Counted from the first letter of the stretch, positions 1-8,605 are shown. The stretch: DNA of 64,000 nt from Robertmurraya korlensis (GCF_023715225.1 NZ_JAMBNS010000013.1:47241-111240), one strand, 5' to 3'. The notes: generated by a model from the letters alone, not told the origin. Translations and numbers: made by a program.

Positions 1-182
1 CTAAAGAATATAGTGTGGTTGTAAACAACTATATGTACGGCAATATCAGCACAAGCATCGGAAAGCTTTCTACTGATATGGAAGTAGGAGATGTAGATTT
101 AGATGCGACGGTAAAGTATGTTAAATCATTAACTTCTGCAATCGACTATAAGTCTGAAGGAAGAATTAAAAGAGTAAACTAA
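1..182 (+). CDS. C-terminal end of a 5'-nucleotidase / metallophosphoesterase-like protein (partial)
   Basis: The window opens inside a gene. The readable frame begins at base 3 and gives about 59 residues ending in GRIKRVN before a TAA. The stretch VVVNNYMYG followed by DLDATVKYVKSL and a terminal EGRI motif resembles the end of the 5'-nucleotidase C-terminal domain, where a substrate-binding segment is followed by a helix and an RI strand. That family hydrolyses nucleotides outside the membrane and is often a wall-associated protein in Bacillus. The N-terminal metallophosphatase domain lies outside the window, so the assignment rests on the tail only. A terminator follows directly. Confidence 0.5.
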   Translation, partial: KEYSVVVNNYMYGNISTSIGKLSTDMEVGDVDLDATVKYVKSLTSAIDYKSEGRIKRVN

Positions 183-189
183 TACCCTT

Positions 190-224
190 GCTCTCAGGAG
201 ACCATGTTCTCTTGAGAGCTTTTT
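190..224 (+). terminator. Rho-independent terminator of the 5'-nucleotidase-like gene
   Basis: An 11-base stem (GCTCTCAGGAG pairing with CTCTTGAGAGC, one wobble) is followed by a T-run, eight bases after the stop codon. Confidence 0.85.
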
Positions 225-267
225 CACTTTGCTATACGATAGCCCCCTTTAATAGGGGGCATTTATT

Positions 268-546
268 TTAGCTATTCCAGAACATAAATACGGCAAAGGC
301 AATCACCCATACCATCGGAACTAGATTAAGAATAACGGCAAGCTTCTTTCTTTTTTGATGAAATACCCAAGAAAGGATAGAGCTAACAATAATTGCAACC
401 GGATATAAGGTAATAATTAAGACAAATAAAGAATTATAGAAACCAATCCCTGCATCAAAGCTCATAAAAGACATACCCCAAATAACAAACCAAGGCAGTA
501 AAGATAAAACATATAGGATTTGAGTAATCATTAAAAATAGCTTCAC
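268..546 (-). CDS. Small integral membrane protein of unknown function
   Basis: This gene encodes about 92 residues with three hydrophobic segments (roughly residues 3-25, 34-58 and 66-88) separated by short loops; the loop HQKRKK is positively charged and probably cytoplasmic. I do not recognise a family. An ATG at 561 is in frame, but the sequence ATGGAGGAGAAACAAGTG shows that the GGAGGAG following that ATG is itself an excellent Shine-Dalgarno sequence placed correctly for a GTG at 546. I therefore chose the GTG start. The gene stands alone and converges on the upstream nucleotidase-like gene. Confidence 0.6.
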   Translation of the reverse strand: MKLFLMITQILYVLSLLPWFVIWGMSFMSFDAGIGFYNSLFVLIITLYPVAIIVSSILSWVFHQKRKKLAVILNLVPMVWVIAFAVFMFWNS

Positions 547-670
547 TTGTTTCTCCTCCATAAAAGCTTTTGTCCCTTACTTATTATCAAAATCTTAATA
601 TATAAAGAAGTATATTACATGTTTTACCTATGTTATTAATACTTCCTGGGAAATTTTTTAGGAAAATAAA

Positions 671-704
671 TGATCCCTTTATCTAGAAATAGACAAAGGG
701 ATCA
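671..704 (-). terminator. Terminator of the parMR-like operon
   Basis: The inverted repeat TGATCCCTTT-aTCTA-gaaa-TAGA-c-AAAGGGATCA is followed on the minus strand by a T-rich tract. It sits just after the stop codon of the ParR-like gene. Confidence 0.8.
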
Positions 705-711
705 GGTATGG

Positions 712-1296
712 CTATTTATTCATTTTGGAAAGAAAATCACCTAAAAGACTATCAAGGTCATTCTCATGATCTTGCTCGTCGTCCGTTTCTTCAAGTTCTT
801 CATGGCTGATACTTTCCCAGCTAAAGGCATCTAGATCGTCTTCTGATGCCTCTAGCTCTTTTGAAACGGCTATTTCAGGGATAGGCTCGATGAAATGCGC
901 ATCAAGATTAGAATCCTCTTCCTGTAAATATAGTGCTTCAGAGATATCTAGAGCATTACTATTTAAGGACGCGAGCAAGGCAGTGGCTCGAACAGGATCC
1001 GTTAACAGCTGGTACATGATACTTCCAAGCAAAGCCTCTGAATGCTCATGCTTTAACCAGTTTCGTTGGGATTTGCTTAATTTATGAGGAATGGGAATCG
1101 TGATTGTTTCCTGCTCCCTGGATGAAGACTGGCTTACTCCCTGCATGACAAATTCAGCTATTTTACTAGAAAAATTTCTTCTTTCGGTTTCCTTCAACTT
1201 TTGTAAATACTTTAATAAATGGTCTGGTGTATCAGATGGAATTCGAAAGGAGATTGCTTGGCCTCTCTTCACTTCATTGGAAGCTGATCTTTTCAT
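712..1296 (-). CDS. ParR-like ribbon-helix-helix centromere-binding protein
   Basis: This 194-residue protein follows the ParM-like gene by 8 bases with its own Shine-Dalgarno sequence (AGGTGATG), so the two are co-transcribed. The N-terminal third looks like a ribbon-helix-helix DNA-binding domain: a beta strand (QAISFRIP, residues 13-20), then two helices (HLLKYLQKLKETERRNFSSKIAEFVMQGV). A second strand-like segment (ETITIPIP) starts near residue 62. The C-terminal third is strongly acidic and ends in a short amphipathic stretch (DLDSLLGDFLSKMNK). In plasmid type II partition systems the adaptor ParR binds centromere repeats through such a domain and contacts ParM filaments through its C-terminal tail. 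Gene order and the repeat array upstream of the operon support this role, but sequence identity to known ParR proteins was not tested. Confidence 0.6.
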   Translation of the reverse strand: MKRSASNEVKRGQAISFRIPSDTPDHLLKYLQKLKETERRNFSSKIAEFVMQGVSQSSSREQETITIPIPHKLSKSQRNWLKHEHSEALLGSIMYQLLTDPVRATALLASLNSNALDISEALYLQEEDSNLDAHFIEPIPEIAVSKELEASEDDLDAFSWESISHEELEETDDEQDHENDLDSLLGDFLSKMNK

Positions 1297-1304
1297 ATCA
1301 TCAC

Positions 1305-2480
1305 CTATGAATTCTTAACTGGTTCTTGGGCTTTCTTAGGCTTTTCAACTTTTCTCACATAATCCGTAATAAGCTTGTAGTAGGCATTAGCCATCATCCA
1401 AATACTCTCTTTTTCATCTTCAAAAAATTCAATATTGTAACCATCTAAATTATTATTTAGTGTTTTAATATAATCCTTTAATACATGTGCGCCGCCACCA
1501 ACAAAATAACATATTTCCGTTTGAGAGTTCTTTTGCCAAATATTCCTTAACAAACGGTATTGTTTCTTGGCCAGCTCCAGTAAGATACGATCCGTTATAT
1601 CATGAACACTCGTACGACTGCCTTTCACCATAATATGATTACGATCATTTTTTCTGGTGATAATTTCTACAACATCACGACGGCTATCTAACTCGACCCC
1701 ATGTTTTGTTCTTATTTCTTCTCTTATGGCTTCTAGAGATTCAGAAACGCCTAAATTAAACCCTTGTGCCTTATCATCATCGACATTACGATTTTTAATC
1801 ACTGCAATATCTGTGGAAAGTCCTCCAATGTCCTGAATAAGAATTCTTTTATCAATTAAATCCTTGTTAATAATCTTCAGCTGGGTATCCATCACAAGAT
1901 TAATATAAGCCGCAAAACCTTCTGGATATATTTTCACTTCGTTAAATTTAATATTTACTTTTAACCCTTGATACTTAGGTGTCACAAGAAATTCCACTTG
2001 GTGGACTGAACCGACTAATTTCGAACGATATCCCGCATCCTTCCCTTCCTTTACTTCTCGTAGTGGAAGGCCCGTCCCAAGCGTGTAATTTGCGTCAATC
2101 ACTTGTTTTGATCTCGGAAAAACACCTGTATTCTCTTCTTTCACCGCATCCAATGCCAAGGTAGCAAAAAGCATAACCAATGTTTGATCCTCTTCTGATT
2201 TGCTGCTTCCCGGGTCCAATTCAGTTGCATTGCTGCTCTTCGTTGCAAGATTTCCTACTCGATAAATGGCATTATTGTCTTTTAAGGCAGGAGAATGAAC
2301 CTTAATATGAATGCCATCAAAGGGATTTTTACTATCCAATTCCTCTATTCCAATGACTGGCCGATCTTCTGTATCCCGGGCAACAATATTCGGAATATTA
2401 ATTTCATATTCCATCTCCCCAAAGATGGCTTTAATCGAGTCATTTCCAACATCTACTGCTGCAATTCTAGAGTTTGACAT
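1305..2480 (-). CDS. ParM/StbA-family actin-like ATPase
   Basis: The 391-residue product begins with an actin-fold phosphate-1 loop (AAVDVGNDSIKAIFG, residues 7-21). A second phosphate loop follows near residue 215 (QDIGGLSTDIAVI) and an adenosine-type motif YFVGGGAHVLKD near residue 325. These are the hallmarks of the ParM/StbA/Alp actin homologues that form filaments and push apart plasmid copies. The length is typical (plasmid ParM proteins are about 320-400 residues). The gene is followed by a ParR-like gene and preceded by a repeat array, the parC-parM-parR arrangement of plasmid R1. Its position on the origin-proximal chromosome, without visible plasmid genes, is unusual. It could be a domesticated segregation system or an actin homologue with another cytoskeletal job. 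Confidence 0.8.
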   Translation of the reverse strand: MSNSRIAAVDVGNDSIKAIFGEMEYEINIPNIVARDTEDRPVIGIEELDSKNPFDGIHIKVHSPALKDNNAIYRVGNLATKSSNATELDPGSSKSEEDQTLVMLFATLALDAVKEENTGVFPRSKQVIDANYTLGTGLPLREVKEGKDAGYRSKLVGSVHQVEFLVTPKYQGLKVNIKFNEVKIYPEGFAAYINLVMDTQLKIINKDLIDKRILIQDIGGLSTDIAVIKNRNVDDDKAQGFNLGVSESLEAIREEIRTKHGVELDSRRDVVEIITRKNDRNHIMVKGSRTSVHDITDRILLELAKKQYRLLRNIWQKNSQTEICYFVGGGAHVLKDYIKTLNNNLDGYNIEFFEDEKESIWMMANAYYKLITDYVRKVEKPKKAQEPVKNS

Positions 2481-2610
2481 AATAGATCATCCCTTCTCAT
2501 TTAATAGATTTATAGCTTCTAGTTGCTGAATATTTGTATGTATCTTTCTATTAAAGCGTATAGGAGATTACTAGATTATTCAATGAACCTTACTAAAAAG
2601 AAATGAAATT

Positions 2611-2785
2611 GTAAACCTGTAAACAGCTTGTAAACAAAGGGATTTATGTAAACGCATTTGTAAACAACCACCACAAACACGTACACATATGATTAGACCG
2701 GGATGTATACATATTTGTATACATGTAAACACAAATGTATACGAGTTGTTTACATTTAGTAAACATGTATACGACTTTTGTAAAC
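2611..2785. repeat. Centromere-like array of GTAAAC / GTATAC repeats (candidate parC and operator)
   Basis: Fourteen hexamer repeats lie within 175 bases. GTAAAC occurs at 2611, 2619, 2630, 2648, 2660, 2725, 2759 and 2780, its complement GTTTAC at 2748, GTATAC at 2705, 2717, 2737 and 2767, and GTACAC at 2681. Most are preceded by TT or AT. Start-to-start spacings are 8-13 bases in most cases, so many sites fall on one face of the helix. The array lies upstream of the ParM-like gene, where ParR-type proteins would both assemble a partition complex and repress the operon. The gap from 2481 to 2863 contains no other gene that I can see. Confidence 0.65.
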
Positions 2786-2820
2786 AAAGATTTTATGTTA
2801 GATGAACACCCAAAACATTC

Positions 2821-2848
2821 AAAAAGGTCCTACTATATGTAAGACCTA
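2821..2848 (-). terminator. Terminator after the DUF3231 gene
   Basis: On the minus strand AGGTC-t-TAC pairs with GTA-g-GACCT, followed by TTTTTG. It lies 16 bases beyond the stop codon. Confidence 0.65.
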
Positions 2849-2863
2849 ATTGCATTTTTTTAT

Positions 2864-3391
2864 TTATGATTTGTAATAAGGAGGAACACGTAGCCATTCC
2901 TTCTGCTCTAAGTATTGTTTTACTTGTAGCCCTGAAAGTGTCTTTTTCATAATAATCTTTGAAAACAGTAACCCAACATCTGCTCGTATGGACTCCGTAA
3001 GCCCTCTAGCAGCATATGTAACTCCAGCAGCTAAATTATAAGACAGCAAATTTGCCAGTTCCTCATCATTTAATTTTGCCCCCTCCGGAATATCACGAAA
3101 ATCACCTACTGGCTTTTCAGGTGTACATTGTGGGAGTGGAACTCCTTCCTTTTTCAAAAATTCTCTTAACTCGTCTCTGATGGGAATATGTAAATTCTCC
3201 TTTGAATCCAAGATGATTCTTTTTAGTTCCTCATCCTGAGCTAGATTGTACCCAAGTTCCTGGTTGCGCAAAGTAGTTTCCGTACCTAATAAGAAAAACC
3301 ATAAATTCGAGACTTCCATTACATTTAATGGCTTTTTTTCTCCATCTAAAAATGGTTCAAATGTGTCATGAATCACCTCAAAAAGATTCAT
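2864..3391 (-). CDS. DUF3231 family protein
   Basis: The 175-residue product has the features of the Bacillus DUF3231 / spore-coat-CotF-like family: helical, with a conserved LWNFLL-type segment (here NLWFFLLGTETTLRNQELG) and a GVPLP motif near residue 92 after helix-rich sequence. DUF3231 proteins are common in spore formers, usually in several paralogues; their molecular role is unknown. The longer open frame starts eight codons upstream, but GGAGGGG lies seven bases before the ATG at 3391, which I took as the start. It lies just downstream of the GMC oxidoreductase operon on the same strand and may be part of it. Confidence 0.7.
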   Translation of the reverse strand: MNLFEVIHDTFEPFLDGEKKPLNVMEVSNLWFFLLGTETTLRNQELGYNLAQDEELKRIILDSKENLHIPIRDELREFLKKEGVPLPQCTPEKPVGDFRDIPEGAKLNDEELANLLSYNLAAGVTYAARGLTESIRADVGLLFSKIIMKKTLSGLQVKQYLEQKEWLRVPPYYKS

Positions 3392-3455
3392 CTGATAACC
3401 CCTCCAGGCAGTCAATTCCTATAGTAGTATCATGACCATTCATTTAGTAATCATA

Positions 3456-5156
3456 CTAATTGAAGTATTTTTCAAATAGTTTTTCTCCTGTACGTGTCGC
3501 TAATGCCTGTGTCGTAAGAGTCGGGTTTACTCCACCTAACCCGTTAAAATGAACACTATTATCAGCAATAAATAACTGTTTCACCTGGTAAGCTTCACCA
3601 TTAGAATCAACTACAAACCCCATTCTCATGGTGCTTTCCAAATGAATCATGATTCCTGCTGGCCAGTTAGATGAGATTATTTCTTTCGCCCCTGCTTTAT
3701 GCAAAACATAAGTAGCCATTTTCATCAGTTCTTTTCTTTTTTTTATAGATTTTTTCGTAGGAGTATAGCTCAAGATAGGTACTGGGCCATGTTCATCACT
3801 AACCGTAGGGTGGAGGTTCACTCCATTTCTCTGATCAACCTCATCGTCTGTAATGATTAGGATATTCAACGTTTTTCTGTAATTTACCATTAGATCCTTT
3901 AATTTGCTTCCAACAAGTTGATGATGAAATTCCCATTTGGACTGTTCTTTTTGATAAATACTCCACCCAAATTGACTAATTCCATAGGAAAGAGAAGCTG
4001 TTAGTCCTGGGCTCATTCCAGCCGTTTGCAACGAACCAAAGCCAGGAAAATCAAATCTTGCACCACATGTATGTCCAATAAAAGGATTGATGTCAGTCTC
4101 CCCTAAGATAGACATAAGGTCTTTTTCATTAAAAATACCCGTTACCCAGTCCATATAGTGGTTTGTTAACCCCTTACCGACCCATGGATTTTCCGGGAGA
4201 TTAGAATTTAACCAAAGTCGTGGGCTCTCTATACTACCTCCAGCAAGAACAACCACCTTTGCTCTTAGTTCTTCCTCTTCTCCTGTCCAAGTATCTCTAA
4301 TACGAACTCCGGCCGCATGTAATTCTCGTGAATAACTGGTATCTGTTAAGATTTTTATGGTAAACGAATTAGGTCTAATCGTGACATTTCCAGTACTCAA
4401 AGCCAAAGGGATATAACTAACGTTGGTTGATCTCTTTGCAACCTTTTCTACGGAAGGTCCATGTGGGCATCCATTTATACAATGACCACAAAGGGTGCAC
4501 CCTTCCATCCACGATAATTGTTCAAGTGAAACATTTATATTGTTAAGATCTTTATTTACAGGTAAAATTGCGTTGGGCTGTGGACGATAGCCCGGACTGG
4601 TAACGTTTAAGGTTGCATTAAGGTTCCACCCCGCTCTTTTTGCTCCGAAATAAAATAATTCTTCCTTTGCCGTTGTTGGGGCAAAGTGAACTGGCAATGT
4701 GGCTTCTACCTTTTCATAATAAGGAATGAGCTCTCGATAAGAAAGTGGCCAAAATTGGTCGATGGCTGATGGAAACGCACGAGGAGAATTTGCTGTATAA
4801 TGCTGTGTGGATCCTCCCACCCCTGCACTTTGCCAAATAATTTGCTTATGTGGCGCTAAGCGAATCCATGGTGCTCGATCTCTATTTGCTGGGCCCCATC
4901 GAAATCTACCTGTAACCAAATTGTTCATATTGTCCTCATACTTGTTCATTTGTTGCCTATATAGAGTAATATCTAAATCACTTTTTTCGGAACTTTCTTT
5001 ATCCCCAGATGGAAGATTGGGATTGGGCCATTTTTGATTTCCGTACCACGGGCCTGCTTCTACAATTAGTACTTTTAACCCCTTTTCCCCAAGTTCCTTC
5101 GCTATCACTGCACCACCACCTCCAGCACCAATAACTATAACATCTGGATTAGACAT
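3456..5156 (-). CDS. GMC-family FAD oxidoreductase with ferredoxin-like cysteine motif
   Basis: The 566-residue protein opens with the FAD-binding Rossmann motif VIVIGAGGGGAVIAKELGEKG and the VEAG strand. It ends with the GMC C-terminal region (SVHFNGLGGVNPTLTTQALATRTGEKL), which carries the usual His/Asn catalytic area. Such enzymes oxidise alcohols, sugars or polyols. The segment CTLCGHCINGCPHG near residue 230 contains CxxCxxCxxxCP, a 4Fe-4S-type pattern found in some alcohol and cholesterol oxidase-like GMC enzymes. I chose ATG 5156 because GGGGA lies eight bases upstream; the reading frame is open for nine more codons. The start overlaps the end of the preceding gene by eight bases, indicating translational coupling with its small subunit. 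No Tat or Sec signal is visible. Confidence 0.85.
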   Translation of the reverse strand: MSNPDVIVIGAGGGGAVIAKELGEKGLKVLIVEAGPWYGNQKWPNPNLPSGDKESSEKSDLDITLYRQQMNKYEDNMNNLVTGRFRWGPANRDRAPWIRLAPHKQIIWQSAGVGGSTQHYTANSPRAFPSAIDQFWPLSYRELIPYYEKVEATLPVHFAPTTAKEELFYFGAKRAGWNLNATLNVTSPGYRPQPNAILPVNKDLNNINVSLEQLSWMEGCTLCGHCINGCPHGPSVEKVAKRSTNVSYIPLALSTGNVTIRPNSFTIKILTDTSYSRELHAAGVRIRDTWTGEEEELRAKVVVLAGGSIESPRLWLNSNLPENPWVGKGLTNHYMDWVTGIFNEKDLMSILGETDINPFIGHTCGARFDFPGFGSLQTAGMSPGLTASLSYGISQFGWSIYQKEQSKWEFHHQLVGSKLKDLMVNYRKTLNILIITDDEVDQRNGVNLHPTVSDEHGPVPILSYTPTKKSIKKRKELMKMATYVLHKAGAKEIISSNWPAGIMIHLESTMRMGFVVDSNGEAYQVKQLFIADNSVHFNGLGGVNPTLTTQALATRTGEKLFEKYFN

Positions 5157-5763
5157 GATGATTTCCCCCTTTGTTCGGAACACCTAATAATAAACCACGG
5201 AGTTTTCGATATCCAAAAGCTGGTCCTGGGTATTTTGTTTGAATCCACCCCATTGGAAAATACTCGATTCGTTTATATTCAGGTCGATTGAATCGAGTTG
5301 AGCCATATCCAGTCCATTCCGAGTAATAGCCCAAAAACGTAAGCTGGGTTATCGTATTCTTCATACTTTGGGTCAAACCTGGATTATTGGTAAAAGGTTC
5401 TGGCAAACTTTCCAAAGGGACTTCTAGTCTTTCTAGCAAGTTGATAGCCCTTAGTCTCTCACTACGTGACAGAGTAGAGAACACCCCTTCCCTAGGAAAC
5501 GCTGACATACGGTAAGAATACCTTCCTTTTTCTAAGTACATTAGTTGGATAGCAGCCATGTCTAATAAACTAGCTGTCTGCTTTGAAAAAGGGATCGTTT
5601 CTCCTTGATTTATAGTAGATGGCAAAGTCTGATCCAAAACCGCTATAACATACCCATAAATCACTTCATCCATTGGAGGAGCCTGAAGAATGGCGTCCAC
5701 TGCAGCTTTGATGGTGATCACGGTATGAGAATCATGAATTTCACTGTTTAAAGGTTTGATCAT
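5149..5763 (-). CDS. Gluconate 2-dehydrogenase subunit 3-like protein
   Basis: The 204-residue product precedes and overlaps the GMC oxidoreductase gene, the standard arrangement of subunit 3 (gamma) with the FAD subunit in gluconate 2-dehydrogenase-type complexes. The helical stretch with LDQTLPSTINQGETIPFSKQTASLLD and the C-terminal FLGYYSEWTGYGST segment fit that family, whose members help mature or stabilise the catalytic subunit. The usual Tat signal of subunit 3 is absent, and no cytochrome c subunit gene follows. The complex may therefore be cytoplasmic and pass electrons to another acceptor. The start at 5763 is set by a GGGGG-AAGGAC-ATG ribosome-binding arrangement; the frame is open ten codons further upstream. 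Confidence 0.75.
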   Translation of the reverse strand: MIKPLNSEIHDSHTVITIKAAVDAILQAPPMDEVIYGYVIAVLDQTLPSTINQGETIPFSKQTASLLDMAAIQLMYLEKGRYSYRMSAFPREGVFSTLSRSERLRAINLLERLEVPLESLPEPFTNNPGLTQSMKNTITQLTFLGYYSEWTGYGSTRFNRPEYKRIEYFPMGWIQTKYPGPAFGYRKLRGLLLGVPNKGGNHHV

Positions 5764-5849
5764 GTCCTTCCCCCCTACAACCAAAATCCCCATCCTCTAA
5801 TTTTATTTGGAAATTTGAAAGGATAGACTACATAATTTGAGGAAGCAAA

Positions 5850-5878
5850 AAAACCTGCACCTTCTAGGTACAGGTTTT
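5850..5878 (-). terminator. Terminator of the yfcC-iadA operon
   Basis: On the minus strand AAACCTG-t-ACC pairs with GGT-g-CAGGTTT and is followed by a T-run. It lies 12 bases after the iadA stop codon. Confidence 0.8.
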
Positions 5879-5889
5879 ACTTTTGGAAT

Positions 5890-7062
5890 TTACTCAAATG
5901 TCCCTTTTATTAAAGGAGAACCTTGTGCCACCATTATTTGACCCTTTGCAATGACTGATTGAATGGTTAATGTTTCTTTATCTAAAATGACAAGGTCTGC
6001 ATCCTTCCCCTTTTGAATATTCCCTTTTTGAGATAGTTTGAGAACTTGGGCTGGATTTGATGTGATCACTTGGAGTGCTTGCTCTAGAGGGACTTTTTCC
6101 TGTATTACCGCATCCCTTACTTCCCGGAATAAAGAATCTGTTTTCCCCACTTTTAGTCCTTTAAATTCACCCATTTCATCAAAATAAGGAAGACTTGCCT
6201 GCCCATCTGATGAAAAAGTAATACTGCTAATGGGGATGTCTTTTTCGAGCATTAATCTTAATCCAGTCGAACACTTCACTTCCCCCTCTTCTAAAAATTG
6301 AGGAATGGTGCTAGTGGTAAAGTCAACATACCCGCCCTTCTTTGCATACGTAATACCCGCAGCAAATAACTCCTTATTACGATTAATATGAGTAGGGTGG
6401 AAATGTCTTGCAGGAATTTCAGTTTTCTCGATAATTTCTTCTAGCAATGACAGTTTTTCCACTCCGTCGCCCACATGGATTTCTACAAGTCCAGCTTTCC
6501 CAGATAAAATCCCACCATTTCTAGCTGCTGTGGCAATTTTCACTATTTCTTCAAACGTAGGCTGAGAGGAACGATGATCAGAAATGGCAATTTCTCCAAC
6601 ACCAATAATTTTGTCAATTAAGATTAGATCGTCTTCAATTCTTGTGGTTAATGTCTTGACTGGTACTTGATAAGAACCCGTATGGATATAACAGGTCACA
6701 CCTTCTTCATCTAGTGCCCGTGCCTTTGCTAAAAGGCTTTCCATTCTCCGGGTTGTTCCATCCGTTCCCAGTACACCCACTAGGGTTGTTACACCAGACA
6801 TCGTTATATCGGTTAACATAATTTCGGGGGTTCTTGTTTTGAAACCACCTTCTCCTCCACCACCAATAATATGAACATGAGAATCAATAAATCCAGGAAC
6901 GATAAATTGACCAGATGCGTCAATCACTTCAATAGGAACAAAAGAAGTAGGAATGTTTATGTGCTCTTCTATAAAAGCAATTTTATCGTCTGCAATGAGG
7001 ATATCCCTTACACCGAGATAGTTTGGTGCATAAACCTCACCGTTTTTTATTAACTTTAACAA
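5890..7062 (-). CDS. iadA: Isoaspartyl (beta-aspartyl) dipeptidase
   Basis: The 390-residue enzyme belongs to the amidohydrolase superfamily and cleaves beta-aspartyl dipeptides that arise from damaged proteins. The metal-binding HVHIIGGGGEGG motif is near residue 63, the GKAGLVEIHVGDG segment near residue 190 and a FHPTHINRNKELF histidine region near residue 220. The FSSDGQ motif near residue 280 holds the catalytic aspartate. Length matches E. coli IadA (390). It is the second gene of an operon, 33 bases behind a YfcC-type transporter. That suggests the pair imports and degrades a peptide or amino-acid derivative. Expression is probably sigma-54 dependent through the promoter in front of the transporter. 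Confidence 0.9.
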   Translation of the reverse strand: MLKLIKNGEVYAPNYLGVRDILIADDKIAFIEEHINIPTSFVPIEVIDASGQFIVPGFIDSHVHIIGGGGEGGFKTRTPEIMLTDITMSGVTTLVGVLGTDGTTRRMESLLAKARALDEEGVTCYIHTGSYQVPVKTLTTRIEDDLILIDKIIGVGEIAISDHRSSQPTFEEIVKIATAARNGGILSGKAGLVEIHVGDGVEKLSLLEEIIEKTEIPARHFHPTHINRNKELFAAGITYAKKGGYVDFTTSTIPQFLEEGEVKCSTGLRLMLEKDIPISSITFSSDGQASLPYFDEMGEFKGLKVGKTDSLFREVRDAVIQEKVPLEQALQVITSNPAQVLKLSQKGNIQKGKDADLVILDKETLTIQSVIAKGQIMVAQGSPLIKGTFE

Positions 7063-7095
7063 AGTTTTTCACTCCTAACTGTCAGTCCATACGAG

Positions 7096-8526
7096 CTAAA
7101 ATGGCCCATAACCAATAAAATGGGCAATTACCACAGCTACTAAACCAATCAAGTATTGAATAAATACTAATGGCAACACCCATTTAGCCCATTTTGTCCA
7201 TGGAATACCTGCGATAGCTAGACCAGCCATTAATGTACCTGCTGTTGGAAAAATAATATTTCCAATTCCATCTGCAAATGAAAAAGATAACACGGCGGTT
7301 TGTCTAGTGATGTCTAATAAATCAGCAAGCGGTGTCATAATAGGCATAGTTAACATCGCATGGCCACTTCCAGATGCTAAAACGAAATGAATGATAGCTT
7401 GAAAATTATACATCCCAATTACACTTAAATAAGCCGGTACATCTTTAATGGCTTCAGATATTCCATACAACATGGGGTCAACAATAGAACCCTCATTTAA
7501 AACAACAAGCGTAGCACGAGATAACCCAATAACAAGTGCTCCTCCAATTAATGCCGCAGAACCACTTGTAAAAGAGCTTACTAGCTTATCAACGGATAAT
7601 CTCCCTATTAACCCAATAATAACCGTTAAAGCTACGAATAATGCAGCGATTTCTGTAATATACCATTGGTATTTAATAACCCCAAATGCCAAAACCACAT
7701 AGTTTAAAAGAAAGGCTGAAACAATTAATTTATGCTTCGCTGTAAACTTAACAGACGTAGACACTAAATCCGATGCACTTTCCTTTGAGTAATTCCCATA
7801 GAACCCAATCTCAGGATTTTTCTTTACCTTCATTGCGTACCGATACACAAATATTACAGAAACAAGATAGACAATCACAAACAGAATTAGTCGATACCCC
7901 ATTCCTGAAAACATAGGTAACTCTGCAATTCCTTGAGCAATTCCAACAGTAAATGGATTCATAACAGCTGTTGTAAATCCTGCTGAAGCCCCTAATATCA
8001 CCATTGCTGTACCAGTAATGGTATCAAAACCTAGTGCTAAAGCTAAGGGGATAAGTAGCGGAATATAAGCGAGTGTTTCCTCTGCCATGCCCATTAATGA
8101 CCCACCTATAGCAAAGAATAACATCATGACCGGAATCAGTAGCTTTTCCCTTTTTGTCAGTTTATTGGCCATTGTTTGGATTAATACATCAACGGTTCCA
8201 GTTGCACTTAATACGCCAAAAAAACCTCCGATAATTAGAACAAAGAAAATAATATTAGCTGCTTCTACCATTCCAGTATGAATAGACTGAATCATATCAA
8301 ACGGGCCCACAGGAGTTGCATCCTTCCACTGAAAGGTATCAGGGTCTACAACAGTACGTCCATCTACTTCTACGCGAGTATATTCACCCGCTGGGACGAT
8401 ATAGGTTAGAATCGTAGATACCAATAATATTCCTAATAATAAAGCAAAAACATTAATCTTTCTTTGTTTCTTAGTGCTTTGTTTCCCCGGTGAAACGATT
8501 ACAGAATTCTTTAACTGTTGACTCAT
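7096..8526 (-). CDS. YfcC-family (C4-dicarboxylate carrier-like) membrane transporter
   Basis: The 476-residue protein has a basic N-terminal tail and about eleven to twelve hydrophobic segments. The family signature includes an early membrane segment followed by a periplasmic or extracellular loop (TYIVPAGEYTRVEVDGRTVVDP), the GGSLMGMAEETLAYIPL repeat motif near residue 140, and the matching late motif (FSFADGIGNIIFPTAG) near residue 425. These mirror-image re-entrant hairpins mark the YfcC / DcuC-like ion-transporter superfamily. The substrate is not known for most members; dipeptides, arginine-related compounds or dicarboxylates are all possible. Co-transcription with iadA points to beta-aspartyl dipeptides or aspartate derivatives. 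Confidence 0.8.
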   Translation of the reverse strand: MSQQLKNSVIVSPGKQSTKKQRKINVFALLLGILLVSTILTYIVPAGEYTRVEVDGRTVVDPDTFQWKDATPVGPFDMIQSIHTGMVEAANIIFFVLIIGGFFGVLSATGTVDVLIQTMANKLTKREKLLIPVMMLFFAIGGSLMGMAEETLAYIPLLIPLALALGFDTITGTAMVILGASAGFTTAVMNPFTVGIAQGIAELPMFSGMGYRLILFVIVYLVSVIFVYRYAMKVKKNPEIGFYGNYSKESASDLVSTSVKFTAKHKLIVSAFLLNYVVLAFGVIKYQWYITEIAALFVALTVIIGLIGRLSVDKLVSSFTSGSAALIGGALVIGLSRATLVVLNEGSIVDPMLYGISEAIKDVPAYLSVIGMYNFQAIIHFVLASGSGHAMLTMPIMTPLADLLDITRQTAVLSFSFADGIGNIIFPTAGTLMAGLAIAGIPWTKWAKWVLPLVFIQYLIGLVAVVIAHFIGYGPF

Positions 8527-8605
8527 CCATTTATCCCCCTTTTTAATTTAAACACTTACCATTCAATTCTAAAAATTTCAGAATTAGTCTGGTCATATAC
8601 TTTAA

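Noticed and set aside
2205..2220. CCCGGG sites as Noc-binding sites
   Set aside because: Only the CCCGGG core is present; the flanking ATTT/AAAT bases of the Noc site are missing.
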